From NCBI GenBank assembly GCA_903952205.1, contig CAJBEZ010000094.1, positions 1 through 51,149 on the forward strand: 51,149 nucleotides of DNA. The letters run 5' to 3'. The DNA comes from an uncultured Desulfomonile sp. (GTDB taxonomy: Bacteria > Desulfobacterota > Desulfomonilia > Desulfomonilales > Desulfomonilaceae). A program made the translations under genes and the position numbers. Shown piece by piece: positions 41,562 through 50,716 of the stretch; position 1 is the stretch's first letter, and the number at the start of each line of letters is the position of its first letter. The notes beneath the pieces were generated by a model. It saw only the letters and a program-made list of their open reading frames with translations, did no database searches and was not told the origin of the DNA.

Positions 41562-41978
41562 CTCTTCCTACTCGATAATCAAAAGCTGTCTCGGACTACT
41601 TCGTTGTGAAGATTTGTTCTGAAGTGAAGAATGTAAATATCCAACAAAACTTTGGTATAATTGGATAAACTAGTGTGGCGTTCCTTAAATTAATCGGAAT
41701 ACAGATGAACCTATAGACACTATTATACGGTAGAAATAATGTCTGACCAACTTAGGGAACGCAACACTAGCTGTAAATTGTAATTGTATTTGCCGGTCTT
41801 TCGATTAGCCACTCAGGTTCTGCCCTGTTCCAAAAGCTCATAGCGATCATCGTTCATTTTCATTGACTCCATACCCGGAAGACAAAACGTGGCGAAAAAG
41901 CTATTGCTATGATAGAGAAAGTTAAAGGAAAAGTCTTTTCCATAAAACACTTATCGAGTCAAATCATCAATCATTAAT
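41562..41978. other. Non-coding gap between TPR and RM genes
   Basis: 417 bp without a credible gene. It contains the 101-bp inverted-repeat element at 41670-41770. No clear promoter for the RM gene was found. Confidence 0.5.
41670..41770. repeat. 101-bp element with 19-bp terminal inverted repeats
   Basis: CTAGTGTGGCGTTCCTTAA (41670-41688) and the complement of CTAGTGTTGCGTTCCCTAA (41752-41770) match at 17 of 19. Inside is a second imperfect inverted repeat (AGACACTATTA ... AATAATGTCT). Size and structure fit a MITE or a relic of an insertion sequence; a regulatory cruciform is the alternative. No clear target duplication. Confidence 0.6.
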
Positions 41979-44834
41979 ATGAATCAAGAAACTATAGAAA
42001 AAAATATGCAAGACCTTCTCAAGTATAGGTCTCTACTCGATGGCAATGAAAAGAGCGAGGCACAAGTATTCTGCGATAGACTTTTCCAGGCTTTTGGATA
42101 CGCTGGTTATAAGGAGGCTGGTGCAACCCTTGAATTTCGCATACATGCCGAAGACAAGACCACTAAATTCGCTGACCTCTTGTGGGAATCCCGCCTCCTT
42201 CTTGAGATGAAAAGTGGGGAAAAAGATTTACAACAATATTACGGGCAAGTATTTCGTTATTGGATGTATCTCGTTCCGCATAGACCACAATATGTAATTC
42301 TTTGTAATTTTGATGAGTTCTGGATTTACGATCTTAACCTTCAATTGAATGTCCCCTTAGATATTGTCAAACTAGCTGATTTACCTTCTCGATATACCGC
42401 TCTTAATTTTCTGTTTCCTGACAAAAAAGAACCACTGTTCGGCAATAACCGAATTGCAGTTACTAGAGACGCTGCGGACAGAATAGCCAAAATATTTAAT
42501 CTGCTTGTTAGTCGGGGAGAGGATAGGCAACGCTCTCAGCGCTTTATGCTTCAAATTTTAGTTACAATGTTTTCTGAAGATACGGGACTACTGCCCAACG
42601 GACTTTTGTTGGAGCTTCTAAACGACTGTAAAAGAGGACTCAGTTCTTATAATCTCATTGGCGAACTGTTTCGACAGATGGACAATAGCCAGATGGCGCG
42701 CGGCGGTAGGTATCAGGGAGTCCGTTATTTTAATGGGGGACTGTTTAAAACAGTGGACCCAATAGACTTTAATTCAGAAGAACTAGAACTACTTATAGGG
42801 GCAGCAAAAGAGAACTGGAGTATAATCCATCCTGCCATTTTCGGTACCCTCTTCCAGAATAGTATGGACAAGCATGACCGTCACGCTCTTGGCGCTCACT
42901 TTACAAGTGAAGTAGATATTCAGAGAGTAGTGCTACCTACCATCATTGAACCTTGGCGGGAACGAATTGAGCAAACTAATGCCACTAAGGGTTTATTGTC
43001 TCTTCGTAAAGACCTTGAGAATTTTCATGTGCTAGATCCTGCTTGCGGAAGCGGAAATTTCTTATACGTCGCATACAGGGAATTAATAAGGTTAGAATTA
43101 GAATTGCTGACAAAACTTTATAAGATAGCGAGTCGCAAAGACAGAAACAAAATTCGAGCGGCTTCGTTAATAAATATTCGTCAATTTCATGGCATTGACA
43201 CACAGGAATTCGCTGTAGAACTGGCAAAAGTAACATTGATAATTGCCAAAGAATTGGCCTTAAGTGAAGTTAACGATTGGTTCAGTGAGCAAGTTGAACT
43301 TACAATTCCATTTACGACGCTTCCTTTAGACAATCTTGATGAAAATATCCGATGCGATGATGCCCTTTTTTGTGATTGGCCTAAAGTTCAAGCAATAATT
43401 GGTAATCCGCCGTATCAGTCAAAGAACAAAATGCAACAGGAATTTGGACCTGATTATGTCAATAGAGTTCGAGAGCGATTTCCTGATGTTCCAGGGCGTG
43501 CTGATTACTGTGTCTATTGGTTTAGACGAACCCAAGACGAATTACCAGTTAACGGTCGGGCTGGTCTTGTAGGGACTAACACCATTCGTCAGAATTATTC
43601 AAGAGAAGGCGGACTAGATTACATTGTTCAAAATGGTGGAACGATTTACGATGCAGTTTCGACGCAGGTGTGGTCTGGGGATGCGGCTGTATACGTCTCA
43701 ATTGTCAATTGGATAAAAGGGGAGTATGACCACAAAAAGAAACTTGCGACTCAGGTTGGAGATAATTCTGATAGTCCTTGGAAAATTACTGAACTGGACA
43801 AGATTAACTCTAGTTTGGCAGATTCTTTTGATGTTTCTAAGGCCAAGACACTTAAAGTTAACTTAGCTCCAAAGGTATGTTTCCAAGGCCAAACTCATGG
43901 ACGTGATGGTTTTCTTCTTTCCAATGAATTGGCAATATCTTTTCTTCAAGACAAGAATGATTCTAGGGTAGTTCATCCATATTTGATAGCAGACAATCTA
44001 CTTGGAAATTTCTTATCGCAACCATCTCGGTTTGTAATTGACCTGAATCACTGTGACAATATTATTGATGCGATGGCTTACAAGAAGGTTTTTAAACATC
44101 TTGAAGCAAATGTGTTACCAGTTGTAAAAGAAGCCGCTGATAACGAAAGACAGTCACTTGGTAGGGCCGGACCCAGACAGCAACACTTTTCCAGATGGTG
44201 GAAGTTTTGGCGCTCGCGGTCAGAAATGCTGACTAAAATGAACGCCCTATCAAGATACATAGTGTGTGGGCGTGTGACCAGACGACCGATATTTGAATTT
44301 GTTCAACCTTTAATTAGGCCAAACGATTCCCTGCAAGTCTTTGGTTTTGATGATGATTATTCATTTGGAATATTACAGTCTTATATTCATTGGACATGGT
44401 TTACTGCTCGGTGTTCAACTCTAAAAGGGGATTGGAGATATACGTCTGAAACTGTATTTAATTCATTCCCGTGGCCTCAAACTCCTTCTGAAAAACAGAT
44501 TAGGCAAGTAGCAAAAGCCTCTACCCATTTAAGAGACTTGCGGCATGACATTATGACAAAAACCGGTTATACACTCAGACAACTCTACAAAATACTAGAA
44601 TCTCCCGGAAAGAATCCATTGCGAGATTTACAAGATAATCTTGACGATATGGTTCGGAAAGCATACGGGATGACAGAAAATGACGATGTTCTGGAGTATC
44701 TGTTTTGTTTGAACCAATATGTCTCAGATAGAGAAAATAATAATCTTGAAGTCTTGGGACCTGGTTTACCTCCATTTATTAATGACAAATCATCTTTCTT
44801 GTCTGATGACTGTGTGAAGATGATTGAAAGTTAA
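41979..44834 (+). CDS. MmeI-like single-chain restriction-modification enzyme
   Basis: 951 residues, the usual size of type IIL/IIG enzymes. Near residue 65, FADLLWESRLLLEMKSG gives the Asp...Glu-x-Lys nuclease core. A helical connector is followed by a methylase domain with motif I LDPACGSGNFLYVAY (about 352) and motif IV IIGNPPYQSKNK (about 477), an N6-adenine type. The C-terminal third would hold the target recognition domain. It cuts unmodified DNA and methylates its own. It probably defends the lysogen against other phages. Confidence 0.87.
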   Translation: MNQETIEKNMQDLLKYRSLLDGNEKSEAQVFCDRLFQAFGYAGYKEAGATLEFRIHAEDKTTKFADLLWESRLLLEMKSGEKDLQQYYGQVFRYWMYLVPHRPQYVILCNFDEFWIYDLNLQLNVPLDIVKLADLPSRYTALNFLFPDKKEPLFGNNRIAVTRDAADRIAKIFNLLVSRGEDRQRSQRFMLQILVTMFSEDTGLLPNGLLLELLNDCKRGLSSYNLIGELFRQMDNSQMARGGRYQGVRYFNGGLFKTVDPIDFNSEELELLIGAAKENWSIIHPAIFGTLFQNSMDKHDRHALGAHFTSEVDIQRVVLPTIIEPWRERIEQTNATKGLLSLRKDLENFHVLDPACGSGNFLYVAYRELIRLELELLTKLYKIASRKDRNKIRAASLINIRQFHGIDTQEFAVELAKVTLIIAKELALSEVNDWFSEQVELTIPFTTLPLDNLDENIRCDDALFCDWPKVQAIIGNPPYQSKNKMQQEFGPDYVNRVRERFPDVPGRADYCVYWFRRTQDELPVNGRAGLVGTNTIRQNYSREGGLDYIVQNGGTIYDAVSTQVWSGDAAVYVSIVNWIKGEYDHKKKLATQVGDNSDSPWKITELDKINSSLADSFDVSKAKTLKVNLAPKVCFQGQTHGRDGFLLSNELAISFLQDKNDSRVVHPYLIADNLLGNFLSQPSRFVIDLNHCDNIIDAMAYKKVFKHLEANVLPVVKEAADNERQSLGRAGPRQQHFSRWWKFWRSRSEMLTKMNALSRYIVCGRVTRRPIFEFVQPLIRPNDSLQVFGFDDDYSFGILQSYIHWTWFTARCSTLKGDWRYTSETVFNSFPWPQTPSEKQIRQVAKASTHLRDLRHDIMTKTGYTLRQLYKILESPGKNPLRDLQDNLDDMVRKAYGMTENDDVLEYLFCLNQYVSDRENNNLEVLGPGLPPFINDKSSFLSDDCVKMIES

Positions 44835-44940
44835 ACAGAAAGAAAGTGAAAAATAGAGTTGGGGGATAGTAATGTTGGCCCTAGTTTTTGCTGCTTTCAG
44901 CTCAATTATGGTTAGTAATAATGGTATGGGATAGAGCAAA

Positions 44941-45366
44941 ATGGAAATAATTATAGTGTTGATAGCTGGTTTATTTTTTGCGTTGTTGTGTGGCAGTGGA
45001 GCTGGAGGTAAGGGGCGTAGTACATTAGGTTGGGGGCTCATTGGTTTGTTTTTTGGTCCAGTTGCTTTACTGGTTTTTTTGTTGCCAGCGGTTGAGGATA
45101 TCAGGGAGTTTAAGAAATGTCCGTATTGTGCGGAGTTGGTTAGGAATGAGGCAGTAGTTTGTAGGTATTGTGGCCACGACATCTGTAAAGAAGATAACGC
45201 AGCAATGTCAGACGAAACGGACGTGGCTAGTCAGAATATTGATAAAAGTATACCACATGAAACAAGAAGACCGGACTTATACAATATTAAGAAGCATTCG
45301 TGGGGAGGTTGGATAGTATTAGCGGTCTTTATAGTGATGGGTATCGTTTTAATGTTCTGGCGATAA
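44941..45366 (+). CDS. Membrane zinc-ribbon protein
   Basis: 141 residues. N-terminal hydrophobic segments (about 1-20 and 30-53), a zinc ribbon (CPYCAELVRNEAVVCRYCGHD), a polar linker and a C-terminal membrane segment (120-140). Downstream of the RM gene and possibly part of the same block. No enzymatic domain. Confidence 0.6.
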   Translation: MEIIIVLIAGLFFALLCGSGAGGKGRSTLGWGLIGLFFGPVALLVFLLPAVEDIREFKKCPYCAELVRNEAVVCRYCGHDICKEDNAAMSDETDVASQNIDKSIPHETRRPDLYNIKKHSWGGWIVLAVFIVMGIVLMFWR

Positions 45367-45521
45367 CAATATCAGTGAGTGGGGCCTTACAAAGGGGAAA
45401 AGATTGTGGAAAATCCTAGTGGTAAGCTTATTGTAACTGCTATTGTATTTTCTAGTTCACTGTTCCCCTGTTGGTAAAATATAGACCCCAAAACATGAGC
45501 CCGATGGCTTCGATTGAATTC

Positions 45522-45812
45522 TTACGCCCTCTTATAAAGCCTCAAAGCCGCCTCAATCGAAGTGTTAATAAGCGATTCGGAAGCTTCGGGAAGTTTCTCT
45601 TTGATCTTCCCGTAGACATATCCAAACTTGGATGTTTCTTTCATGTCCTGAGTTGCCGCCTCTTTGATCGCTTCCAAGGCAACTTTAAGAATTTCTTCCC
45701 CTTCTTGTTTAAAATCTTCGATTAGGGCCGCCATAACAGTCGCAACCAAAGGTGAGCCGACAAACCAACCGATAAGTTTCTGAATCCATTCGATAGTAAT
45801 AGAAAAATTCAT
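45522..45812 (-). CDS. Holin-like late protein
   Basis: 96 residues with an N-terminal hydrophobic segment (IQKLIGWFVGSPLVATVMAA) and an amphipathic C-terminus (KFGYVYGKIKEKLPEASESL...IEAALRLYKRA) in the style of LLH-type phage holins. Ribosome site is a run of eight G. Last gene of the leftward lysis block. The single weak membrane helix leaves doubt. Confidence 0.5.
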   Translation of the reverse strand: MNFSITIEWIQKLIGWFVGSPLVATVMAALIEDFKQEGEEILKVALEAIKEAATQDMKETSKFGYVYGKIKEKLPEASESLINTSIEAALRLYKRA

Positions 45813-45828
45813 GTCCCCCCCCTAAAAA

Positions 45829-46320
45829 TCATTTTGTTTTTTTGATCCGCCTGAAATCCCAAGGCGGAACAGGATCAGGGTCGATCCATAACCCTAATTT
45901 GTTTTCCTTCGCGTGTTCCTGAGCATTTGCGTAATCCGTGTCATTGCGAGCGTATTTGACATAATGCCAGGCGAAACCATTCTTAATAGACGATAATCCG
46001 GCGTCATTTCCACCACAAAATATTCTTGCGATTGTCCGACCATATCTATCAGTGCCGACAACCGAAACATCGACAATTTTTCCAAATATCTGGTCGGCCA
46101 TAAATTGCCTTGATTTGGTTCCAAAAGCCTGCTTTTTCTCTGGAGAGTCAATTCCATAAATACGAATCTTGACCTGCTCATTTGCATTATTTAGACACGT
46201 AACCGTATCACCATCGGCTATACTTACAACTTTACCTTCCCAACAATAGGCGTTGAAGGTAAACATCGACAGAATGGCCGAGCAAATCAAAGCGATGTAA
46301 TGTTGTTTTGTCATTAACAT
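45829..46320 (-). CDS. Secreted thermonuclease (SNase-like)
   Basis: 163 residues: signal peptide (about 1-26), then the SNase barrel with VVSIADGDTVTC, RIYGIDSPEKKQ (catalytic Arg, Asp, Glu), DRYGRTIARI (second Arg) and the NKLGLW closing helix. It degrades DNA or RNA in the periplasm or outside. Uses a normal GGAG ribosome site, unlike its neighbours. It may be a lysogenic-conversion gene or may help at lysis. Confidence 0.85.
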   Translation of the reverse strand: MLMTKQHYIALICSAILSMFTFNAYCWEGKVVSIADGDTVTCLNNANEQVKIRIYGIDSPEKKQAFGTKSRQFMADQIFGKIVDVSVVGTDRYGRTIARIFCGGNDAGLSSIKNGFAWHYVKYARNDTDYANAQEHAKENKLGLWIDPDPVPPWDFRRIKKTK

Positions 46321-46366
46321 TTAAGAAAATTCTCCATTTTTACTTGCAGTCCAGCTAATATTTTCC

Positions 46367-46395
46367 TTGACATGAAATAATAGCTTTACTATTAA
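46367..46395 (+). promoter_or_regulatory. Rightward promoter inside the leftward late block
   Basis: TTGACA (46367-46372), 17 bp, TATTAA (46390-46395). Perfect -35 and spacing, 4 of 6 in the -10. It opposes the late genes and leads to a terminator 50 bp later. Confidence 0.55.
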
Positions 46396-46401
46396 ACATC
46401 T

Positions 46402-46455
46402 CAGCCCGTTACAGGGTTAGGCGAAGAGACTCCCCCCCATCTTCGCCTTTTATTT
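46402..46455 (+). ncRNA. Predicted small RNA with C-rich terminator loop
   Basis: From the predicted start to the end of the U tract is about 54 nt. The terminator is a perfect 9-bp stem (AGGCGAAGA / TCTTCGCCT) followed by TTTATTTT, with the loop GACTCCCCCCCA. No ORF fits. Most adjacent late genes on the other strand have G5-G8 ribosome sites that could pair with the C7 loop. I infer a translational regulator. Confidence 0.5.
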
Positions 46456-46474
46456 TGCCATTCAAAGGGCTTTT

Positions 46475-46981
46475 TTAGTTTTTGTCGCCAATATCTAAAT
46501 ACCTGATTGCGCTTATATCTCGTAAGAACTGGCCTTTTAATTCCTGAACCACTACACCCCTAGATGAACTGGAATGAGTAACTTCCAGAAGCCCGGATTT
46601 TCGACCAGCTATAAAAACCCCAACATGACCGTGCGGTCTGTTTGGCGATTCCTTCCAGGTCCAAAAGACAATATCCATTTCTCCGGCCTGTTTTAAACTC
46701 GTGTCTTTTCCAATCCAGCCCCCTGCCCCATTTCTCATTTGTAAGGCCGTCACCCGTTTAACAGGAATGCCGGATCTTTTGGACGCCAGATAAATATATC
46801 CGCTACAATCAAGACCTTTTGACTCGTTTTCAGACCCTCCCCAAAAATACGCCGGGTGTCGATCAATTATCAACCACAAATTACTTCGGAGGGACTCTGT
46901 GTAATGTGGACCCAAAGCATAACAATTTGAAGCGATAAACAATGTTACACAGGCTGCAAACAATTTCCGCGCAAAATTCAT
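46475..46981 (-). CDS. NlpC/P60-family cell-wall peptidase
   Basis: 168 residues. Signal peptide (about 1-22), then the catalytic Cys in LDCSGYIYLA and the His in PHGHVGVFI, spaced as in NlpC/P60 cysteine peptidases. It would cleave peptidoglycan stem peptides in the periplasm. In this place, with holin-like neighbours, it is a good candidate endolysin exported by its own signal. GGGGGG ribosome site. Confidence 0.8.
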   Translation of the reverse strand: MNFARKLFAACVTLFIASNCYALGPHYTESLRSNLWLIIDRHPAYFWGGSENESKGLDCSGYIYLASKRSGIPVKRVTALQMRNGAGGWIGKDTSLKQAGEMDIVFWTWKESPNRPHGHVGVFIAGRKSGLLEVTHSSSSRGVVVQELKGQFLRDISAIRYLDIGDKN

Positions 46982-47011
46982 TTAGTTTCCCCCCGATGTC
47001 TGTATTATTAA

Positions 47012-47347
47012 TTATCCAAAAGCCATTGTGATAGACAACGCTACAAACAAGGCGGCGTAAAGGATAGCGCTCGCTATGGGATTGGTCGCTATGGTTTCCA
47101 GAGAATTCCTGGGCGTAATCCAGTCAAAAACACACCCTGATAAAATTATCAGCCATATTGAGATTAACGCAATTGGCGTTTTGAGTAATATGTAACGGTA
47201 AAGTCCGTCCGGATCTTCGGTAAAAACCCAGGGACTAATCCATAAACTTGCCGCCAGGACTCCAGTCACAATTGTCCCGATCCAGGCCAAGTGCCAAAAT
47301 TGATGAATTTCAACCGTTTCATCGTTAGGCGTTTTTTCTTGCTCCAT
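47012..47347 (-). CDS. Three-span membrane protein, possible holin
   Basis: 111 residues with three hydrophobic segments (about 18-38, 52-72, 88-109), the topology of a class I holin. N-terminus polar. AGGGGGG ribosome site. It overlaps the next upstream gene by 23 bp. I favour this as the holin over the 96-residue protein, but neither is proven. Confidence 0.55.
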   Translation of the reverse strand: MEQEKTPNDETVEIHQFWHLAWIGTIVTGVLAASLWISPWVFTEDPDGLYRYILLKTPIALISIWLIILSGCVFDWITPRNSLETIATNPIASAILYAALFVALSITMAFG

Positions 47348-47513
47348 TTTCCCCCCTCTGTATTTGTTTAAACATTATGCGTGTTTTTGCCAGCAATACC
47401 CTGATCGCCAAAACTTCAGGACATAGTGAACTTCTTTTTCTTTGCTGAAAACGGTGAACCAATGTTTCAACATCTATTTGTGTTTGTTTTCTGGCCTCTT
47501 CCCAGGTCATCAT
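47325..47513 (-). CDS. Hypothetical 62-residue basic protein
   Basis: Helical and basic (QRKRSSLCPEVLAIRVLLAK), starts at ATG 47513 with CCGGGGGG upstream. Overlaps genes on both sides. Function unknown. Confidence 0.5.
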   Translation of the reverse strand: MMTWEEARKQTQIDVETLVHRFQQRKRSSLCPEVLAIRVLLAKTRIMFKQIQRGENGARKNA

Positions 47514-48061
47514 TTTTTCCCCCCGGAAGCGAAAACTCTCAGGGTTGCTAGCAAATCTTTTGAAATAGCCGTGACCTGGCTTCGTGTCTGTTCCATAGAA
47601 TTAGCGGCGTCGCTACGGGCTCCCTGAGTCTGTTCCTCTATTGCTTCCAGCCGTTTAGAAACTTGTTCTATGGCCCAAATTATCTTGCTCAAATGAAGAC
47701 ACTTGGCGATATCACAGTCTTTATATTTATCTTCCGAGGCTAATCGTTCAACGTCAGCAATGTGTTTCAGATACGATTCATTAAACTCATCACGAATAGC
47801 CGTTAACATGATCACAAGATGGTTAAGGGTTTCCTGTTGAATGGCCTGGGAAACAACTTTCCCCTTTTCAGTCACAAAGGATTCTTTCACAACATTAATG
47901 GTTTCACCCAGGTCAAATATAAACTTTTCAGCGTTGCTCAACCGTTTGCAAGTTAGTCTGTAAAGAATATAAATAATAATTAGGATCGCTATTATTGCGA
48001 CCGTCGCCCAGAATCCCATTGTTTCATGGAGTTGCATTGTGTCTACAATGTTTAACGCCAT
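47510..48061 (-). CDS. Membrane-anchored coiled-coil protein
   Basis: 183 residues: an N-terminal membrane segment (about 16-36, ATVAIIAILIIIYILY) and a long helical, coiled-coil-like remainder. The topology resembles an inner-membrane spanin or a tail-associated protein. CAGGGGGG ribosome site. Confidence 0.55.
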   Translation of the reverse strand: MALNIVDTMQLHETMGFWATVAIIAILIIIYILYRLTCKRLSNAEKFIFDLGETINVVKESFVTEKGKVVSQAIQQETLNHLVIMLTAIRDEFNESYLKHIADVERLASEDKYKDCDIAKCLHLSKIIWAIEQVSKRLEAIEEQTQGARSDAANSMEQTRSQVTAISKDLLATLRVFASGGKK

Positions 48062-48077
48062 TATCCCCCCTGTAACG

Positions 48078-50714
48078 TCAGTATTTGATGATTTTCAAAA
48101 CTACCGCTGATGGTTGAATGTTATTGTGAGCCTGTGATCCGCCGTCTTCAGAAATCGTATGCGTGTGTTCAGTGTTAGCAGCCTCATAAACTCCGGTCGG
48201 CATACCCGTGGCGTCATAAATAGTCTTGGAAGTCTTTAGGGAGGCTGTGGCGGGTCCGGTTTCACCTCCATGATTATGTGTCGGCATTTCGTCGTTTGAC
48301 AAAGTGTGAGTTTCTTCGCCACCGTAATTGCCGACACTCGCCCCCAAAACACCCGTGCCATCACCGCCCGAACCTACCGCCACACGACGCCTAAAATCAG
48401 GTAAATTAAAGGTTGTTGACCCGTTCCCCCCTCCCCAAACTGTTCCAATGACTCCAAACAACCGGCTATATGTTGAACGGCTCACCGCTGAACCGTCGCA
48501 AAGAAGAAAGCCCGTCGGGGCCGAACCGCCTGCAAAGTCCAGCATAACCCCAGAGGGAATAGCGTTTTGAAAAACATAATCGGTCACATAAGGAATAACC
48601 TGATCCGTGCCATAATCGGATAGCCGGTCAGTTACATACTGCGGCATAACCTGAGCCACGTATTCAACAACATGACTGTCCGTGTAATCCTTGCTGTCCT
48701 CAACCGCTGTTGAAGCCCGATCATCTATTTTTTTACTACTCCATGTTTTTCCAGTTTCAGTGACAGAATCATCTATTTCAGCAATAACCGGAATAACCGC
48801 TTTTTGAATAAACGGGCCGGTGAACTTCCCATTAGAATCCGGGGTAAAAGAAAAGAGCCACCTGGCGTTATTTCCCGGATATGACTCACTCAAGTAACCA
48901 TTTATATGATCGCTGGAACTGACAAATAGGCTATTGGCGTATTCCCCCCAAATATTTCTGCCGTTCGCCATGTAAACATGAAGCTGAGTCCTGAACGTCG
49001 AAACAGGCTCCCCAAAAATAAACGGCGGCTCCCCTGTCTCATTATAAGAATAAACCGGAAAACTGTTATCAATGTAGTGAACAGAACTTGAAGACGAAGG
49101 ATAGGTTAAAACGGCATCGCCCCGAATATTTACAACCCCGCTTGATCCAGGTTTACGAATGACATTGATTCGTGTGTCAGAAATTATGTCAAATTGAATT
49201 TCCGACAACCCGTCAAAGGTGGACGGAATAATTACAGGTTGTCTAATAGCGGAAAGGTTTCTGGAATTAATGAACATTCCTTTGGCGTCGGTTTGAACCT
49301 CCCCGACATATCTTGCCGTATAACCCGGCCACGCTTCGGAAAATACATTGCGGTCCGGCAACTTGGTTGACGCGAACAATGTCAGCCTCATGTCAAGTTC
49401 GGTCACATAATTATTTTCAGCCCCAAAGTCCGTGCTTTGCCAGGGCCGACCCGTTGAAGGGTTAACCTCATTAAAATTCCATTCGTCAATTTTCCCGCTA
49501 AAGTATAAATAGTAAACAGAATTTGGCGATATATCGCTTGTGTCTCGCTCAACCTTGGAAGGCAGGGCCTCATTCCATTCGATTCTGGCCTGATCCCGAT
49601 ACATGGTTGCGCCGGTCCCAAGATCATTTAACGATCCGGCGACATAAAACAACCCATAAGATCCGTCGATTTTCCGTAATTTCAACGTGTCTTCATTTTC
49701 AAACTCAACCACGAAATCACTATATTCGCGAAACGTCTCAGGGAACGCCACCGTCCTTGAGATCAGGGAAATATCCAGTTCGCGAACAAAATAAGGGCCG
49801 CCTTCACTGTAAGGCGTGTTATCCGTTTTGATGGACCCGACAAGTCTGGCGTTAATGGTGTCCGAATTAGTCAGATAGCCGTTGATGTCCACGTTTCGAG
49901 ACAAAAAGAGCTTACGTCTAAAGTCCCAGGCGGGGATAGAGGGTTTGTCTCCATTGGCCGGTAATCCCAAAATTGAAAATCGTGCGTCTGAGTTAGCCAG
50001 ATAAACCCAGTATTCTACATCTGGTTCTATTGATTCAACCGATACCGTTTCTGTGTCAGCATCATAAATCAAAACTCCAAGCGAAGGGAAAACCGCAGTG
50101 CTTTTTGAAGCGTCAACAAACTCGCCGCCGGTCCATATCCTACCGGACCCTCCAGGTAAGGGCTCCAGATGTAATTCGGTTTTTGATCCATAAACTAATT
50201 TGGCGTCAGGCGACATTGTTTGCATAAAGCCTGAAGGAAAGTGTCTGTCTGGCTCGTCATCGTAAAGCGATGAATGAGTCGGCGGCATCCATTCTTCGCC
50301 GTTAAACATGGCCAGGACATTTTGCTTTGTTACCCTGTGTGCCTCGCCGATTACTAACCCCGGCTTAGGTAATTTCCCAGCATTGTCAAGGTTCCAATAC
50401 CATTTAATCGGTCGCCATAGACTTTTTTCACTGTCCCAAAAGTAATAATCCCAAACATTTTTGTTTTTTTCGGGAACGTAACGAATAACCCGCCATAACT
50501 CTCCAAATGGCCGGGGAGGGCCGGGCAAGTTGTCAACGGAACCCGCCTGATCCATTATTTCAGGAAACTCATTCCAGATTGACCCGTCCCACCAATAATA
50601 ATATTCAACGTCCCGGACAACCCGTGTGGCCCCGTAACGACAACCCTCTTGGGAAATCCTTCCGAGTTCGCGTCCGCATGTACCGTCCGATAAAAAAGCT
50701 AAATTACCGGCCAA
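48078..50714 (-). CDS. Phage tail fibre with collar domain
   Basis: 878 residues, TTG start (GGGGG upstream). A long beta-rich N-terminal and middle part with repeated 'YDxFxxxRKLFLS'-like segments is followed by a coiled-coil (DRASTAVEDSKDYTDSHV, about 670-730) and a C-terminal tail-collar domain: PSGVMLDFAGGSAPTGFLLCDG...FNLPDFRRRVAVG...THNHGGE. It binds the host surface. No repeat or Ala-rich variable segment typical of diversity-generating systems is obvious at the C-terminus. Confidence 0.85.
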   Translation of the reverse strand: MAGNLAFLSDGTCGRELGRISQEGCRYGATRVVRDVEYYYWWDGSIWNEFPEIMDQAGSVDNLPGPPRPFGELWRVIRYVPEKNKNVWDYYFWDSEKSLWRPIKWYWNLDNAGKLPKPGLVIGEAHRVTKQNVLAMFNGEEWMPPTHSSLYDDEPDRHFPSGFMQTMSPDAKLVYGSKTELHLEPLPGGSGRIWTGGEFVDASKSTAVFPSLGVLIYDADTETVSVESIEPDVEYWVYLANSDARFSILGLPANGDKPSIPAWDFRRKLFLSRNVDINGYLTNSDTINARLVGSIKTDNTPYSEGGPYFVRELDISLISRTVAFPETFREYSDFVVEFENEDTLKLRKIDGSYGLFYVAGSLNDLGTGATMYRDQARIEWNEALPSKVERDTSDISPNSVYYLYFSGKIDEWNFNEVNPSTGRPWQSTDFGAENNYVTELDMRLTLFASTKLPDRNVFSEAWPGYTARYVGEVQTDAKGMFINSRNLSAIRQPVIIPSTFDGLSEIQFDIISDTRINVIRKPGSSGVVNIRGDAVLTYPSSSSSVHYIDNSFPVYSYNETGEPPFIFGEPVSTFRTQLHVYMANGRNIWGEYANSLFVSSSDHINGYLSESYPGNNARWLFSFTPDSNGKFTGPFIQKAVIPVIAEIDDSVTETGKTWSSKKIDDRASTAVEDSKDYTDSHVVEYVAQVMPQYVTDRLSDYGTDQVIPYVTDYVFQNAIPSGVMLDFAGGSAPTGFLLCDGSAVSRSTYSRLFGVIGTVWGGGNGSTTFNLPDFRRRVAVGSGGDGTGVLGASVGNYGGEETHTLSNDEMPTHNHGGETGPATASLKTSKTIYDATGMPTGVYEAANTEHTHTISEDGGSQAHNNIQPSAVVLKIIKY

Positions 50715-50716
50715 GA

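Noticed and set aside
48078-48400. Diversity-generating retroelement target in the tail fibre
   Set aside because: No reverse transcriptase or template repeat in the window and no variable repeat at the end of the gene.
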